A stretch of DNA of 64,000 nucleotides from Chlorops oryzae (Eukaryota > Arthropoda > Insecta > Diptera > Chloropidae). Of the stretch, positions 41,144 through 52,084 are shown in pieces (the stretch's first letter is position 1; every line of letters begins with the position of its first letter). Both the position numbers and the translations under genes were made by a program. The notes under the pieces were generated by a model, which saw nothing but the letters and a program-made list of their open reading frames with translations, was not told where the DNA came from and did no database searches. The stretch covers positions 123,706,938-123,770,937 of the forward strand of contig CM035806.1 of assembly GCA_020466095.1 (NCBI GenBank). Reading direction: 5' to 3'.

Positions 41144-42061
41144 ATGGCTGCAAGAAAATTCCGTCGTAAACTTTACACTACAATTAAACATATTGAGACA
41201 GACGAATTAGAGGATATAATGCAGAATGAAAACATAAATATAACAAATATTCCATGTAGCAGCAGCATTCAAAACCTCACAAGCAAGGACCAGAGAAACC
41301 ATCGTTAAAAGTAAGCTTAACAAATATATTTTCCAATAACCGTTATTAATGTATAGGTATCTTTTTGTTCAGATTCAATCGATGAGAGATTTGCAGCATA
41401 TCAAGGTAAACTTACATTTTTCCACACTTCATTTCCATGCTACAGTAAATTTATTCTCTCTAGTACACGTGGATGCAAAAATCGATGCTCTAATGAAAAA
41501 GCAGTGCGAAGTTTCAAGCATGCTGCAACAAATAGTTAAGAAGAACATAGCGAGCGCTACAAAGATATTTCCCCTAAGAAGTGAAGATGACCTCCGTGCT
41601 GTAAATAATGCAATGCAACAGGGTTCTGAACTGCACGTGAGTAAAACCCACACCTCATGTGGTGAACAAATTAAAAGCCATAATTTCTTTTACTATCGTT
41701 AGATTGAAACGCTCAAATCTCTGCTCCTTCCGGATGGAGTAAAAAAAAATTTGGGCAATGTAATTGATATGGCCATAATTATGGATTATAATGTGGACGG
41801 AGTAAATAGCAAAAAAGCCTTCAAAGAGCACCGGGCCCTCTTCAATGGAATTTACCGTAAGTACTCCATCGAAAAAAAATTTTATATCATCGAATTCCAT
41901 GTTATTAATTTTCTTCCATCTTTTCAGGCTCCTCGTACCAGTCTGAAATTCCAGAGTCTCACTTTATTGGAGAATTGAGAGTGGCATTTAAACTCCATAA
42001 AAATAAATATTTAAAATATGTAAACCGCCAAAAACGTCGCCGTGAGATTGACATTGAGTGA
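41144..42061 (+). pseudogene. spliced DUF4806-like protein gene, partner of the transposase relic
   Basis: ATG at 41144 opens MAARKFRRKLYTTIKHIETD. After a donor (GTAAGC at about 41309), exons 41373-41405, 41463-41635, 41702-41860 and 41929-42061 follow with GT-AG boundaries. The core KIFPLRSEDDLRAVNNAMQQ, LLLPDGVKKNL and the GVNSKKAFKEH region match the DUF4806 pattern (FPL at the start, then G-KKAFK) known from insect transposon-associated proteins. It ends QKRRREIDIE and stop. Exon 1 needs a one-base frame change near 41300 (it reads HR-stop), so the copy is probably inactive. AATAAA signals lie at about 42220-42250. In relatives the two ORFs commonly sit together, as here; that is from memory. 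Confidence 0.55.
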
Positions 42062-42794
42062 ATGTTGAAGCAGCTCCTTGAATTTTTTTAAATTTATTAT
42101 TTTTTTCTTTTTTTTTCATTGGATTTGATATTTATGTTTATAGCCTAATTTACAGTAAGGCAGTGGCAGTGACATGTTTCTAAATTACAATCGTATTGTA
42201 ATTTGTTTCATCTATAAAAATAAATGTTCCCAAAGAGACTGAAATAATAAAAACTTTTGAATATAAACTTTAAAAAATTAAAAAGAAAACACACAATTGC
42301 GTTTCATTTCCATTTCGTACCGGCTCCGTCTCGATGAACATGTCATGCAGTGCGTCCTGTGGACTTTCCCGCTGCCATGCGAATGAACTCGTCCGAGGTG
42401 AAGCGTAATGACATTCGTGTAGAAATATCACCGCGCGCAACCTCCACGAAGGCAGGTGGTGCGACTCCCATTTTCACGAGGACAGCCCCGCGGGACATTT
42501 TCTACTGGGTTTAGTATCACTAACACATACAAGCTGATCGGTGATGCAGATTCACTGTTTATGGACCGGATTTCACTATTTTCAATGCAATAAATTTTAC
42601 AAAAGATTATCTTTGGTGTTTCTTTTATATTATTTTCCCATATGTTTTCGGCATTAAATGACGAATTTTACTTCTGAACAATAAAAAGAAAAACTACTTT
42701 TTCCATACCAACCTCGAACGGTCCAAGGTACACCATGCAAGTGTACCTCGGCCCGAATAAGTTGAATGGAGTAAATTCTTAAGTATACAAGACA
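42062..42794. other. 3' flank of the relic and intergenic DNA
   Basis: AT-rich, with candidate AATAAA signals at about 42218 and 42247. It includes the unusually GC-rich short minus-strand ORF at 42343-42498, listed separately. Otherwise nothing is recognised. Confidence 0.45.
42343..42498 (-). CDS. 51-aa GC-rich ORF of unknown function
   Basis: The minus-strand ATG at 42498 opens MSRGAVLVKMGVAPPAFVEV and ends SDEFIRMAAGKSTGRTA at TGA. The segment 42310-42500 is clearly more GC-rich than its surroundings, as coding exons are here, and the upstream base context (AAA before ATG) is favourable in flies. There is no recognisable domain. It could be an exon of a transposon gene or a chance frame. 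Confidence 0.25.
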   Translation of the reverse strand: MSRGAVLVKMGVAPPAFVEVARGDISTRMSLRFTSDEFIRMAAGKSTGRTA

Positions 42795-44130
42795 TTAACC
42801 TTTAACTGTGGACGTTCCATTTTTGTTACACTACCATGGACGTGCGGTCTCACAGACCGCTATCTTTACGGGATGGGTTCTACCTTCATGAGAAAGTATT
42901 GTACCTTTTTTTTGTTGTTATCCCTTAGAATAGCTACTAATTTTAAATAAGATATGCAATTTTAATAAAAAAAGGATTTATTTTATACTTAATCTAACAA
43001 TAAAATAATTAAAGGCAATTTTCAGACTTTATAGCTTGAGATCACTATTGGTATATCACCACAGGAAAATTAATTTTTTAATTACTTTAACTTCTCTTAC
43101 AATGAAATATAAAGAACACAAAAAACATAAAAATCTTAATATAGATGAAGCAGAGAGAGTGTGCGGATAAATTTGTGTATAATTTTTCTGTTAGTGTTTT
43201 TTCTGTTTTTTTTGTTGTTATTATTGCTTTTCGTTTTTTGTTTTAATGTTCAACATCGTTTAAATGTTTTTAATTTAAATACTGTCATTGATCAATAAAT
43301 CCCTGAAGATCCCGGAGGCAACCGAAAATTCGGAAAAATAAATAAATAAATATATAAATTGACGACCTAAAGCCTGTATATTTAATGTATGCATTCAATA
43401 AAATTCCTTCGAGGTCGCTGGATTCCAAAATACTGAATGAATAATATATTCTTCTCAAAAATAAACCATAAAATGTCGACAAGAGTCGAATTTGGTCATT
43501 TTTACTGGCAGTCTTTGCTAGAGTTGCAACGGATATCCTGCCACTATCCGGTATCTGTCCTATCCGGCCTGAAATTTAGTGTCCGGGCGGATACAGGAAA
43601 CCATCTATATCCGGCCGCCGGATACCTCACATTAAACATTTGCTATATTGTATTTGTACTAGGATGAAGATTAGAAATTGGAGCGATTGGAGGTAGCCGG
43701 ATGCAGTTCCGCTAACATTTTCACAGAAAATTTCCATTTTCGGAGATTTTTCATTGCACTTCTGTCCAACCACTTGAAACATGCACTACTAAAATGTGTG
43801 CTGTGTCAAAAAATTACGTTCAAAATTTTTTCTACCAAATGGCAACCCTCAGGATCAATGATACGCCGTTCAATATGGCTTTAAAAACCAAAAATATATA
43901 AGAAAAAACTGCGATTTTCGGCTGCCGGATATCCGGCTATCCGGCCTAGCAGCCAGCCGGATATCCGGCCTGCAGTCTTTGGTTGACCGTTTTTTGACAT
44001 TTTAGGTAACAAAATCTCAAAGAAACGAAATCACCGTCAGCATCAATTTATAACACAAACGAGGACGTGCGGTCTCACAGACCGCACTCAAAATATAAAG
44101 CGAAATAACTCACGCAAAATTTAGCCGACG
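42795..44130. mobile_element. piggyBac-like non-autonomous element, tentative
   Basis: TTAA at 42795-42798 is followed by CCTTTAACTGTGGACG, a typical piggyBac-type start, and by GTGCGGTCTCACAGACCGC at 42842. The same 9-bp-arm palindrome recurs at 44067-44087, followed by CGACGCACAGTGGTTAGG, which resembles an inverted copy of the start. A right-hand TTAA is not preserved. A hAT MITE (43520-43975) is nested inside. No transposase. Confidence 0.45.
43520..43975. mobile_element. hAT-type MITE rich in ATCCGG
   Basis: The left end AGAGTTGCAACGGATATCC and the right end GGATATCCGGCCTGCAG are imperfect inverted ends. TCTTTGCT and TCTTTGGT flank (8 bp, one change). Inside each end CCGGATA / TATCCGG recur many times, which would give strong hairpins. 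GC-rich against its surroundings. Confidence 0.7.
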
Positions 44131-44159
44131 ACGCACAGTGGTTAGGCTTCATACATTTC

Positions 44160-44570
44160 TTGGCAAAAAGTAGAAGGAGTGCTCCTAGAATAATGAAACT
44201 TGGCACAGAGTCTTTTTTTGGCATAATTAAGAAAAATGTAAGGTTTCATTAAAATCCGACACGCCCACCACCCACCCCCCATACAACCCAAAAGTTTTTT
44301 TCCCTGTAAAACACGTTGGCGGCTACAGAAATCAACGAAATTTTGCACAAAGTTTAGTTATAGCAAAGGCAAAGCATCACCGAAATTTTATTAAAATTGG
44401 ACACACCCACCACCCACCCCCCGTACAACCCAAAACGTTTTTTCCTCATAAAACGTTTAGGAGGCTACAGAAATCGGTGAAAATTTGCACAAAGATAGGT
44501 TGTAGAAAAGCCGAAGTATCAACAAATTTTTATAAAAATCGGACGCGCCCACCATCCACCCCCCTACCAC
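44160..44570. repeat. tandem repeat, about 125-150 bp, with CACCCACCACCCACCCCC core
   Basis: Three units share ATTTTGCACAAAG-like, then AAAATCGGAC(A/G)CGCCCACCA and CCCACCCCCC(A/G)TACAACCCA. The C-rich cores are at about 44262, 44402 and 44547. Degenerate; no gene. Confidence 0.6.
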
Positions 44571-44663
44571 CGAAAACAAAAATATTTGAAAAAATTGTAA
44601 TAGCGGTATTAAACAAACGATAAAATGAGCATAATTTATAAAAATAACAAATAATTTAAAGTT

Positions 44664-45008
44664 TTATTCATCACAGATCATATATTTAACAATATCATCT
44701 AACTCCAAATGTTGTTTATTTGGTTGACGTCTTATATGACTTATATATGGGTCAGATGATACCAGCAGACGGTGGAAAACATCAGTATTTGTGGAAGTTC
44801 TGTTGAATTTTCTAGAGAACATCAACCTGTACTTTCTATAATCTTTATTCCTTGCTTCTTCAGCTTCTTCAGATAAAATTCCGATTGGAAGTACAGCCGC
44901 ATCCATAATTTCCTTTCCATGTATGAGTATCTTATGCACTGTGACAGGCATGAAATACCAGTTGTATTCCTTAATAAAAAATTCTGCTGTTTCCCTTGCA
45001 AATTGTTA
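44664..45008 (-). pseudogene. C-terminal fragment of an insect transposon-type ORF
   Basis: The minus-strand frame is open from ARETAEFFIKEYNWYFMPVT at about 45008 through HGKEIMDAAVLPIGILSEEA and EEARNKDYRKYR to a stop at 44664. 'LPIG-LSEEAxEARNKD' and 'LLVSSDPYIS' are blocks I know from many unannotated insect ORFs of probable transposon origin. A stop lies just upstream, so this is an exon or fragment only. The name of the family is not known to me. Confidence 0.5.
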
Positions 45009-45465
45009 AAAATAATCTTCTTCTTCTTGTTTTTTGCTTTGATTTGGTTTTCATACTTCTTTTATTCGCTCTTTTCTTTAATTAGTTAGCTGTTGCTATT
45101 ATAATTCGGCTTAAAGACTAAGTATGCCTAAAAGTATACTAAAGAATTTTTTTTGAAATTTATATTACAATTATGCTGGGTTTTTTTTTTAAATTGATGA
45201 TTTCTAAAAAGTGCCAATTTATGCCGAGCATTTTTTTCCATAATATCTTAGAATAAACTCTAAACTTCCATTTTTGCCCCATTAGAAAATAACACATCAT
45301 AACACAAATTTGTTCTTTACCAACAAAGTTTAACATGTGCTGTTTTTCATAGGGTCATTTGCATTTGCGCTTAACTTTTAAACTCTTTATCGTATCTAAA
45401 TGAATCTTTCGATCAATCCATGACTAAATGTTATATTTTACTAAAAAAAAAAAATTTTTCCATTA
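45009..45465. other. non-coding, nothing recognised
   Basis: AT-rich; a 12-A run at 45443-45454. No element ends or genes were identified. Confidence 0.4.
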
Positions 45466-46326
45466 GGGAGCGTCCATAAATGATGTCACGTTTGGTGGGG
45501 GGGGAGGGGGTCAGCTCATCTGTGACAGTTTTGTGACATAGGGTGGAGGGGGGGTTCCCAAGCATGTTATGTCACACTTTTCATAGTAAAATTTGTTTAA
45601 AAAAATGCGTTAATTTTTGTACTATGAACTAAGTATAAGGCAATCGCCGTGTAAACATTGCATTAGCTTAATTGAGACATTATGTATCGATAAAAAATCA
45701 GCTGTTTTATTTTAATTTGAAATGTCAATCGAACAATAGTGCGGCATACATATTGTGCAAAATGGACAAAAATAAACTTTTTCAGTCGCTTTTTCAATCC
45801 AACGTTAAATGCTCTAACAAGTCAAAAGCATCGTGCAAAATGAAACAATAAAGCAATGGAGTGGTGATGAAGAACTCAGAAAATTTATCCGAGAAAGTAA
45901 ATTTTTTAATTGAGAAAAACGATGCATATATTCTATAAAATAAAACTGTTACTAAGGAAGAAAACGTTGTTACCGTTGTTACTACAAACAAAATATAAAA
46001 TAAAGATTTTGTTACATTAATTTTTTTATATGAAAAATAGCATCATATTTATAAAATTAGTGATATGTGTCACAAAGTGCAAGCTAATTTAAGGTTTAAT
46101 GTTTAAAGTAGGCGTGAGATGTCAAAACTCCATATAAAAAACATGTTAGCATATTTAACCTTAAATTAGCATTAATTGTGAATTGGCCTATACTGTTTTT
46201 TCATATTAATTGTGACGTGACACAGGGGGGGAGGGGGTTAGCTCATATGTAACAGGTTTGTGACAAAGGGGGGGGTGGGGGTCTAAAAATCGCAAAAAAT
46301 GCGTGACATCATTTATGGACGCTCCC
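45466..46326. mobile_element. 861-bp PIF/Harbinger-like MITE, TTA duplication, with G-rich direct repeats
   Basis: GGGAGCGTCCATAAATGATG and CATCATTTATGGACGCTCCC are perfect inverted ends; the match extends through TCACG. TTA flanks both sides (45463-45465, 46327-46329). Just inside each end lies the same G-rich module in the same orientation (GGGGGGGAGGGGGT, AGCTCAT, TTTGTGACA), so the termini are inverted but the next layer is direct. A short plus-strand ORF (MDKNKLFQSLFQSNV, from 45762) may be a coding remnant. Confidence 0.85.
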
Positions 46327-46590
46327 TTAATGCAGTACTGAATTAATGAAAATTTTAGTCAATTATTGCCAGATAATCTTAATGCGAATTCCAACGGGTT
46401 TTTCTTGTAAAAATATGAATTTTTGAAAAAAAAAATTATGCATTTCTCTTGTTTGGACAATCCTCTACAAAACTAAATCATTAATTTTTTGAAATCCGGT
46501 GGTCGAAAAATGGACTTTTTGCCACCAAATAACCACTGTGGGGCGTCGGCCACAAGATTTTCTTTGCCGGGTTTGTAGAAAATATTTGCA

Positions 46591-47851
46591 TTATGTTCTT
46601 CGATGAAGGCTTTCCAGCGTTTTATCTTTGCGTTCGGATTCCGGTCCGAGACAGAAAATGTAAGTGAAAATGTCTGTGAAAATGTTTAAAGTCTTTGCAC
46701 CATATAGGTAATTTCTTAACTTTTTTAGTGACCAGACAATGGCCAACAATTCTCTTTCATTTGTGGCAAAGTTAATTTCTGGTCCCCTCAATGTCCTTGA
46801 AATCATTGTGATAGGCTTTCCTTCCTGTGATAGGACGGCTCCAATACCTGATGCTGAAGCATCAGTGGTGAGGTCAAAAGGTTTTTTGAAGTCTGGGTAT
46901 CGTAGAAGAACATCCTCAGATGTTAGTACCGACTTTAATTTCTCAAATGCCCTCATTTGTGGTTTATTAAATTTAACCAAAATTTTTCGTGACTGATACT
47001 AGCTTTCCCATTTTCACCCTTCAACAAGTCCGTTATGGGCTTTGCTATAACATAGTAGCGAAGTCCTGAACAAAACATCTGTAGTAACTGGCTAGCCCGA
47101 GAAACGAACGAACACCAAACAAAGTTTCCGGGACCTTGTATTGAGAAACTGCTTTTATTTTTTCAGGAGAGGTAGTTATACCATCCTTTGATACAATAAA
47201 ACCCAGATATTCCACACTGGTTTTGAAAAAATGTGATTTTTCTTCTGAAACTCGCATATTTGCGTCATATAAACGTCCTAAAACCCAGTCTATATGCTTT
47301 AAATGATCTTCCTTTGTTTCTGAAAAAATGATAATATCATCGACATAGACATGACAAAATTTTCCGATTTGTTCTCTCAGAACGTCATCGATTGCTCTTT
47401 GAAAAATACTCGGGGCATTTTTCAGTCCAAAAGGCAATTTGCAGAATTCATATTTTCCGTTGTTTACGGAAAACGCTGTTTTTTCTCTATCCCGCTCTGA
47501 GAGATTTACTTGGTGAAAGCCAGATTTCAGATCTAGTGTTGTGAAATAGCTTGATCTACCTAGGTTGGATAATATCATTGTGACATTAGGAATGGGGTAC
47601 TTATCATCTATCGTAATTGAGTTCAGCTTTCTGAAGTCGATCACTAATCGCTTTTTCCTATTTCCTGTCTCGTCAGTCCCCTTTTTATCGACAACCCAGA
47701 TTGGATTGTTATAAGGTGACCGAGAGGGTCTTATAATGCCATCATTCAAAAGTTGTTTAACCTCTGAATTAACAAAGTCTGTTACGCTCATAGGGTAGGG
47801 GTACAGTTTTGAATAAACAGGATCATTATTTGTAGTACGAATCGTAGCCAC
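46591..47851 (-). pseudogene. gypsy-group pol: reverse transcriptase and RNase H, broken
   Basis: 47851-47045 carries the RT palm with RKLNSITIDDKYPIPNV, TTLDLKSGFHQV, KLPFGLKNAPSIFQR and the catalytic YVDDIIIFS. A one-base shift near 47040 breaks the frame. 46980-46591 carries the RNase H start ([32 protein letters not shown]); a second disruption near 46660 is followed in another frame by [11 protein letters not shown] and YKPGKENLVADA. Integrase is missing. These enzymes would copy the element RNA; this copy cannot. Confidence 0.85.
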
Positions 47852-47967
47852 AATATTTGTGTTGTAAGGAAGACTCTTTGTTGGATTAGCAAATGCGTTT
47901 GCTCTTTTGTTAATCAGAGCCCTAAATTGGTCTTTTATGACTAATGGTACGTCTGTGTCATTTACTT

Positions 47968-49671
47968 TCAGAAAATTAACATTTTTGCATTTAAGAAATT
48001 GTAACTGGTATCAAATTGGATCTGTTGTTTAGCTAGATCAATTCGGGCATTCACCCGTGTTAACAGGTCGAGACCGACAATGCCGTCGAATGTCGTTAAA
48101 CATGGTAAAATAAAAAAATCAGTGTTAACCCCGAAAAGTTGTATCTTACATTTCTTATTAATCCTAGTAAATCCGTGAATGGACTTAACTTTAAATGGAG
48201 ATTCTACTGTCTGCACACCTCCCAGAAGCAGACCCGGTACTATATAATTTTTTGAAGTTCCCGTGTCCACTAGCAAACGAATTTTTTTCCCTGCGTACCA
48301 TTTGTCTATGTACGGCAGCAGGGAGTACTCCCTAAAAAATAATGTCATCGAAGTTTTGAATGTCGTCATCACACTTGTCAACCTCTGCTTTTATTGTTTC
48401 ATAATATTCATTGGTTTCCTTTGTTGGTTGGGAATTTCTTTCAACCAAATAATTGACCCGTTGTAGTTTCGGGCCTGTATATCGACCTGTGCCATTGTTT
48501 GGTCGTTTAAACGCGTGGCCTTGGTTAAAATTATTCGACCCTAGTGCCGGATAGACATTATTGCGTTGTTGCTCGAAATATGGATTATTTGGTATAGCTT
48601 GTTTTTTCTGAGATTGAATAGAATTATGATTTGGTCTTTGTCTGTACCTGGAAGATAAATCGACTTCCATTGGTTCGATTTCCTGATTGTCATTAACACG
48701 TTCATTATGTCTACCGTTACCGTGGTCCTTATTGTAAAAAGGATTTTTTATTAATGTTTCAGGTCGTCCCCAATATTCATTGTTTGATAGAGTTCTCTGC
48801 TCCTTTTTAACAACCTTCATTTCCAAACTTTTTGCATAACTTGTTGCAAAGGAGTACCGTTAATGATTGGCCTCCACTTCTTGGGCCAATGCCAAAGCGG
48901 ATGGTAGATCCTTCGGACGAGCCGAAAACAAGACATCACTAAGGGCTTTCCTTGCCCCGGATATAAAAACGCATAGCGCATCTGATCGATATTTTTCATT
49001 CATGGCTGTAGCTAAGTTTGTCTCATACGTCATTATCGATTTTTGTGTGTAATTAATGCTAGTTTCTTTTCAACTTCCTCGTAGTACTCTACAAGCGACA
49101 TGGTCCCCTGCCTAAGCGTGGATAAGTCTCATTCGAGCAAGTAAATAGGTCGCTTATCTGAATATGTAAAATCTAATCGATCAATAATGGCCTGAAAATT
49201 TAGCACAGTATTGAACGATGCCAGCACTGTATCTGCTGATCCTTTAATTTTATTTCTAATTATAGCTACTGCTTGATAATGCTTTGAGCTACCATCATAA
49301 TTTTTGAAAATGTTATATGCGACATGAGCAGCTTTGCGCCATGCCACATATGACTCTTGCTTTCCTTCAAAGTCGGGAAGAGACTTTACTACATCTAACG
49401 GCTCATCGCATTTAATATTTGGTTGTATTTCTATTTCTTTATAAGGCTCCCCTGCGGGAGTGTTCATAGAAATACCCGCGATTCGGTTGTTAATTTCTAT
49501 AAGCTTTGCATCAAAATCTCGTTTTTGTGATTCAAGGGCGTTACTAACGGCTCCGCGCACGATGGATTCTAACTGAGCCGCGTCCATATTTTTTGTTCTT
49601 TTGTCACACAGCTTATTTGGTTTAAAATTTTTAAAGGATTCCCACAGAAGGTCTATTTCGTTATCAATCAT
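47968..49671 (-). pseudogene. gypsy-group gag and aspartic protease region, broken
   Basis: 49671-49129: gag N-terminal/capsid-like frame (MIDNEIDLLWESFKNFKPNK; later DFEGKQESYVAWRKAAHVAY). 48999-48817 and 48826-48332: the gag C-terminal part, Asn/Gln-rich, in shifted frames. 48381-47968: a retropepsin-like domain with RLLVDTGTSKNYI (catalytic DTG) and GLDLL. At least two frameshifts separate these parts. No zinc knuckle is obvious. Confidence 0.75.
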
Positions 49672-50016
49672 ATAGCGAATATCTTCAATCGTTATTTTTT
49701 AAAATCGTGACTAGGGACACTAAATGTTAAGAAGCGCTCTACTTACATTTTTTTACAATGTTTCTATTGCAAAATAAATCTATTATAAATGCTCATACGA
49801 CGCAGGAACGAAGTTGGAACCTTCAAAATCTCCGCATAACTTTTAATGAAGTCCTTTAATAGCATAAATCCTTTTGCAAGATTCTTGGAATTGGAGATTC
49901 CAAGCTCCTTTAGTCCTGTTAGCTGGATTTTACAGTCCAGGTCACAACAACACGCAGAAATCCGAAAAGAAATTAGTCCGCGTTCGCTTGAAAATAAATA
50001 AAATTTCAGATTTTTC

Positions 50017-50028
50017 CGTTGGGCGCCA
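50017..50028 (-). promoter_or_regulatory. primer-binding site (tRNA-Lys type)
   Basis: TGGCGCCCAACG on the minus strand, immediately after the LTR-like sequence, matches the tRNA-Lys primer site used by gypsy-group elements for the first 12 bases, then diverges. Confidence 0.65.
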
Positions 50029-50178
50029 ATTAAATTATTACAGTATATTTGATTTTTTATATATTATTTCTCTTCATTTTTTATTGAAATTCCAATCTCG
50101 ACTGACTTCCCAAACTAAAAACTTAAAAACTACAAAACATATTCTCAGTCGTATCGTCGGTTCCTGCGATCGATAACT
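50029..50178 (-). repeat. candidate 5' LTR
   Basis: From AGTTATCGATCGCAGG next to TATATATA to AATAATTTAAT just before the primer site. An AATAAA is present near 50090. 150 bp is short for this group, and no second LTR exists to confirm the ends, so the boundary is tentative. Confidence 0.4.
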
Positions 50179-52084
50179 TATATATATATATATATACACT
50201 GTATTTACCAATTACGAATAACCCGAATATTAGGGTGGTACATTACGATGGTAGGAACTGAGATATTGAGGGTAAGTACTAGAACGGTACGCCTGAGGTC
50301 TATGACTTCCATATTGGTCTCCTTGCGACAAAAACATTGATGTACCAAACTTTAAAATCCGACTGTAAACACCACAGATATGAAGAAATATACCAATGCG
50401 CGACCTCTACGTTCGATAGAAAAAAAACTTTTTTCTTTTCGTAATTGTCTTGCCAAAATGCGCAAATTTGTACGTGTATATAAACATATTACGTGAAGTG
50501 CGTTTATTGTGTTTTCTATAGGGAATCTGTCGAAACTACTGTTGTTCTTTCTAAATTACTTTTTTTTTCATAACGAATTTTGTACTGTTCAGTGGGAACA
50601 TCTCGAATCTAGGGGGATTTAAGGAGCATTTTAGGGGAACCAGCAGGCAACACTAGTTTTTCCATTTCCAGAAGTTTAAACTGGAATCTGAAGTTTAAAC
50701 TGTAATTTATTTATTTACCGGCCCTAAATATTCGTTAAATATTTTTAAAATCAAATAGTGAAACAATAAAAATTCCAAATTTTATTTAAAAAGAGGGTTA
50801 ATGAAATAGTTTCGCGAATTCGGCCGTTAAAATGGATATTCCGAATTTCTAAATAAAATTGAGTGCACATAAAATGTTTCGGAAAACAAATCATTTCATG
50901 TACCTATATGAATACGGATTAAACATAAGCGCCCTGGCATCCTTATAGCTCCTATGCCATTAACTCAATAATTGCTTATGTCGACCGCAACTTGTCATCC
51001 AAATGACCACATATGTACATAAATATAAATTCCATATATTTTTGTTTCAAAAAGCCTTTAATTACATTTTAATTATTATTAGTAAGTACCTACAAATACG
51101 CGTACGGGGTTTCTTACACGAAAACACTTTTGAACACAAAGCATTCGAAGAAATTCACAGCCTCTGCAGCGAACATTTGAAATAATATATGTTTGTATGT
51201 ATGTATCTTAAATTCTATATAGGTTAATTGCAAATAATATTTACAAAACTACATAAATCAAAGGCTCCAAGCGTTTTTGGCTCAAATTACTTTTTGCAGA
51301 CGGCGAGACGCGTGCGCTCAAAGTAAAATACTACAAAACGGCAATAAATAAATAAAATTTTCTTATAGCGAAATTAAAATCAAAATTGATAAATTGTTTT
51401 ATATTCTTATGTACACTGAACGAAAATATTTCCAAGTTTTTTGTGGTTTCTTTTTTTTTTGCAAAAATTCAAAGCTACATTAGCGAAAACGAAATATTTC
51501 GATTTGAATACTATGTATTTTCAAAATCCCAATGTTTGTAACATATTTTTTTAGGGGGCTAATATTCGTCTGTTGAAAACTTCAAATAATTAGTAAAACA
51601 TAAATTCATTGAAATATGTATTATTAAAATCCCCAGTGAAGACAGTTTAAAATGTGCTAATTATCGCCTAAAACAGAATGACTAAACAACTTCGAAAAAG
51701 ACCTAGTGTAAATGTAAACATCTCATGTACAAACAGCTTCTCTCTTAAACCGCGCGCAAACACACACACATACACACACAAAAAGAAAATCGCTCATTGC
51801 CTTTGGGCACAATCGATGCAGTCCTTGGGAAAAGCAAATCCATCGCTTTAAACATTTTGTTAGCCAAATATGTATGTAAGCAGTGCACAGATCAATTATC
51901 CGCTAACGGTAGTGGATAAAAGTAGGTTCGATAGGTGCCCCACCCACCTGCATATATACATATGTATGTATGTATGTATGTATTATGTTGTAGGTATGTG
52001 TTGATGCTCGAAAACTCGCTGGGACAGTTCACTCTAGCTAAAACGATCGATGACGTGATGCATTTTTTATGCCTATGGTAAGTA
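50179..52084. other. intergenic, microsatellites only
   Basis: TA run at 50179-50194, CACACACA near 51760, and ATGT/TATG repeats at 51958-51984. The short ORFs show no domain. No element ends were identified between 50250 and 52080. Confidence 0.45.

Larger units (their letters stand above)
46540..50178 (-). mobile_element. gypsy-group LTR retrotransposon, 3'-truncated
   Basis: Minus-strand order: 5' LTR candidate (50178-50029), tRNA-Lys-type primer site (50028-50017), leader, gag, protease, reverse transcriptase, RNase H, then loss of similarity at about 46545, before integrase. No env-like region or 3' LTR is present. It sits next to a TATATATA run, the usual target of the 17.6/297 group. 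Several frame breaks show that it is inactive. Confidence 0.8.
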
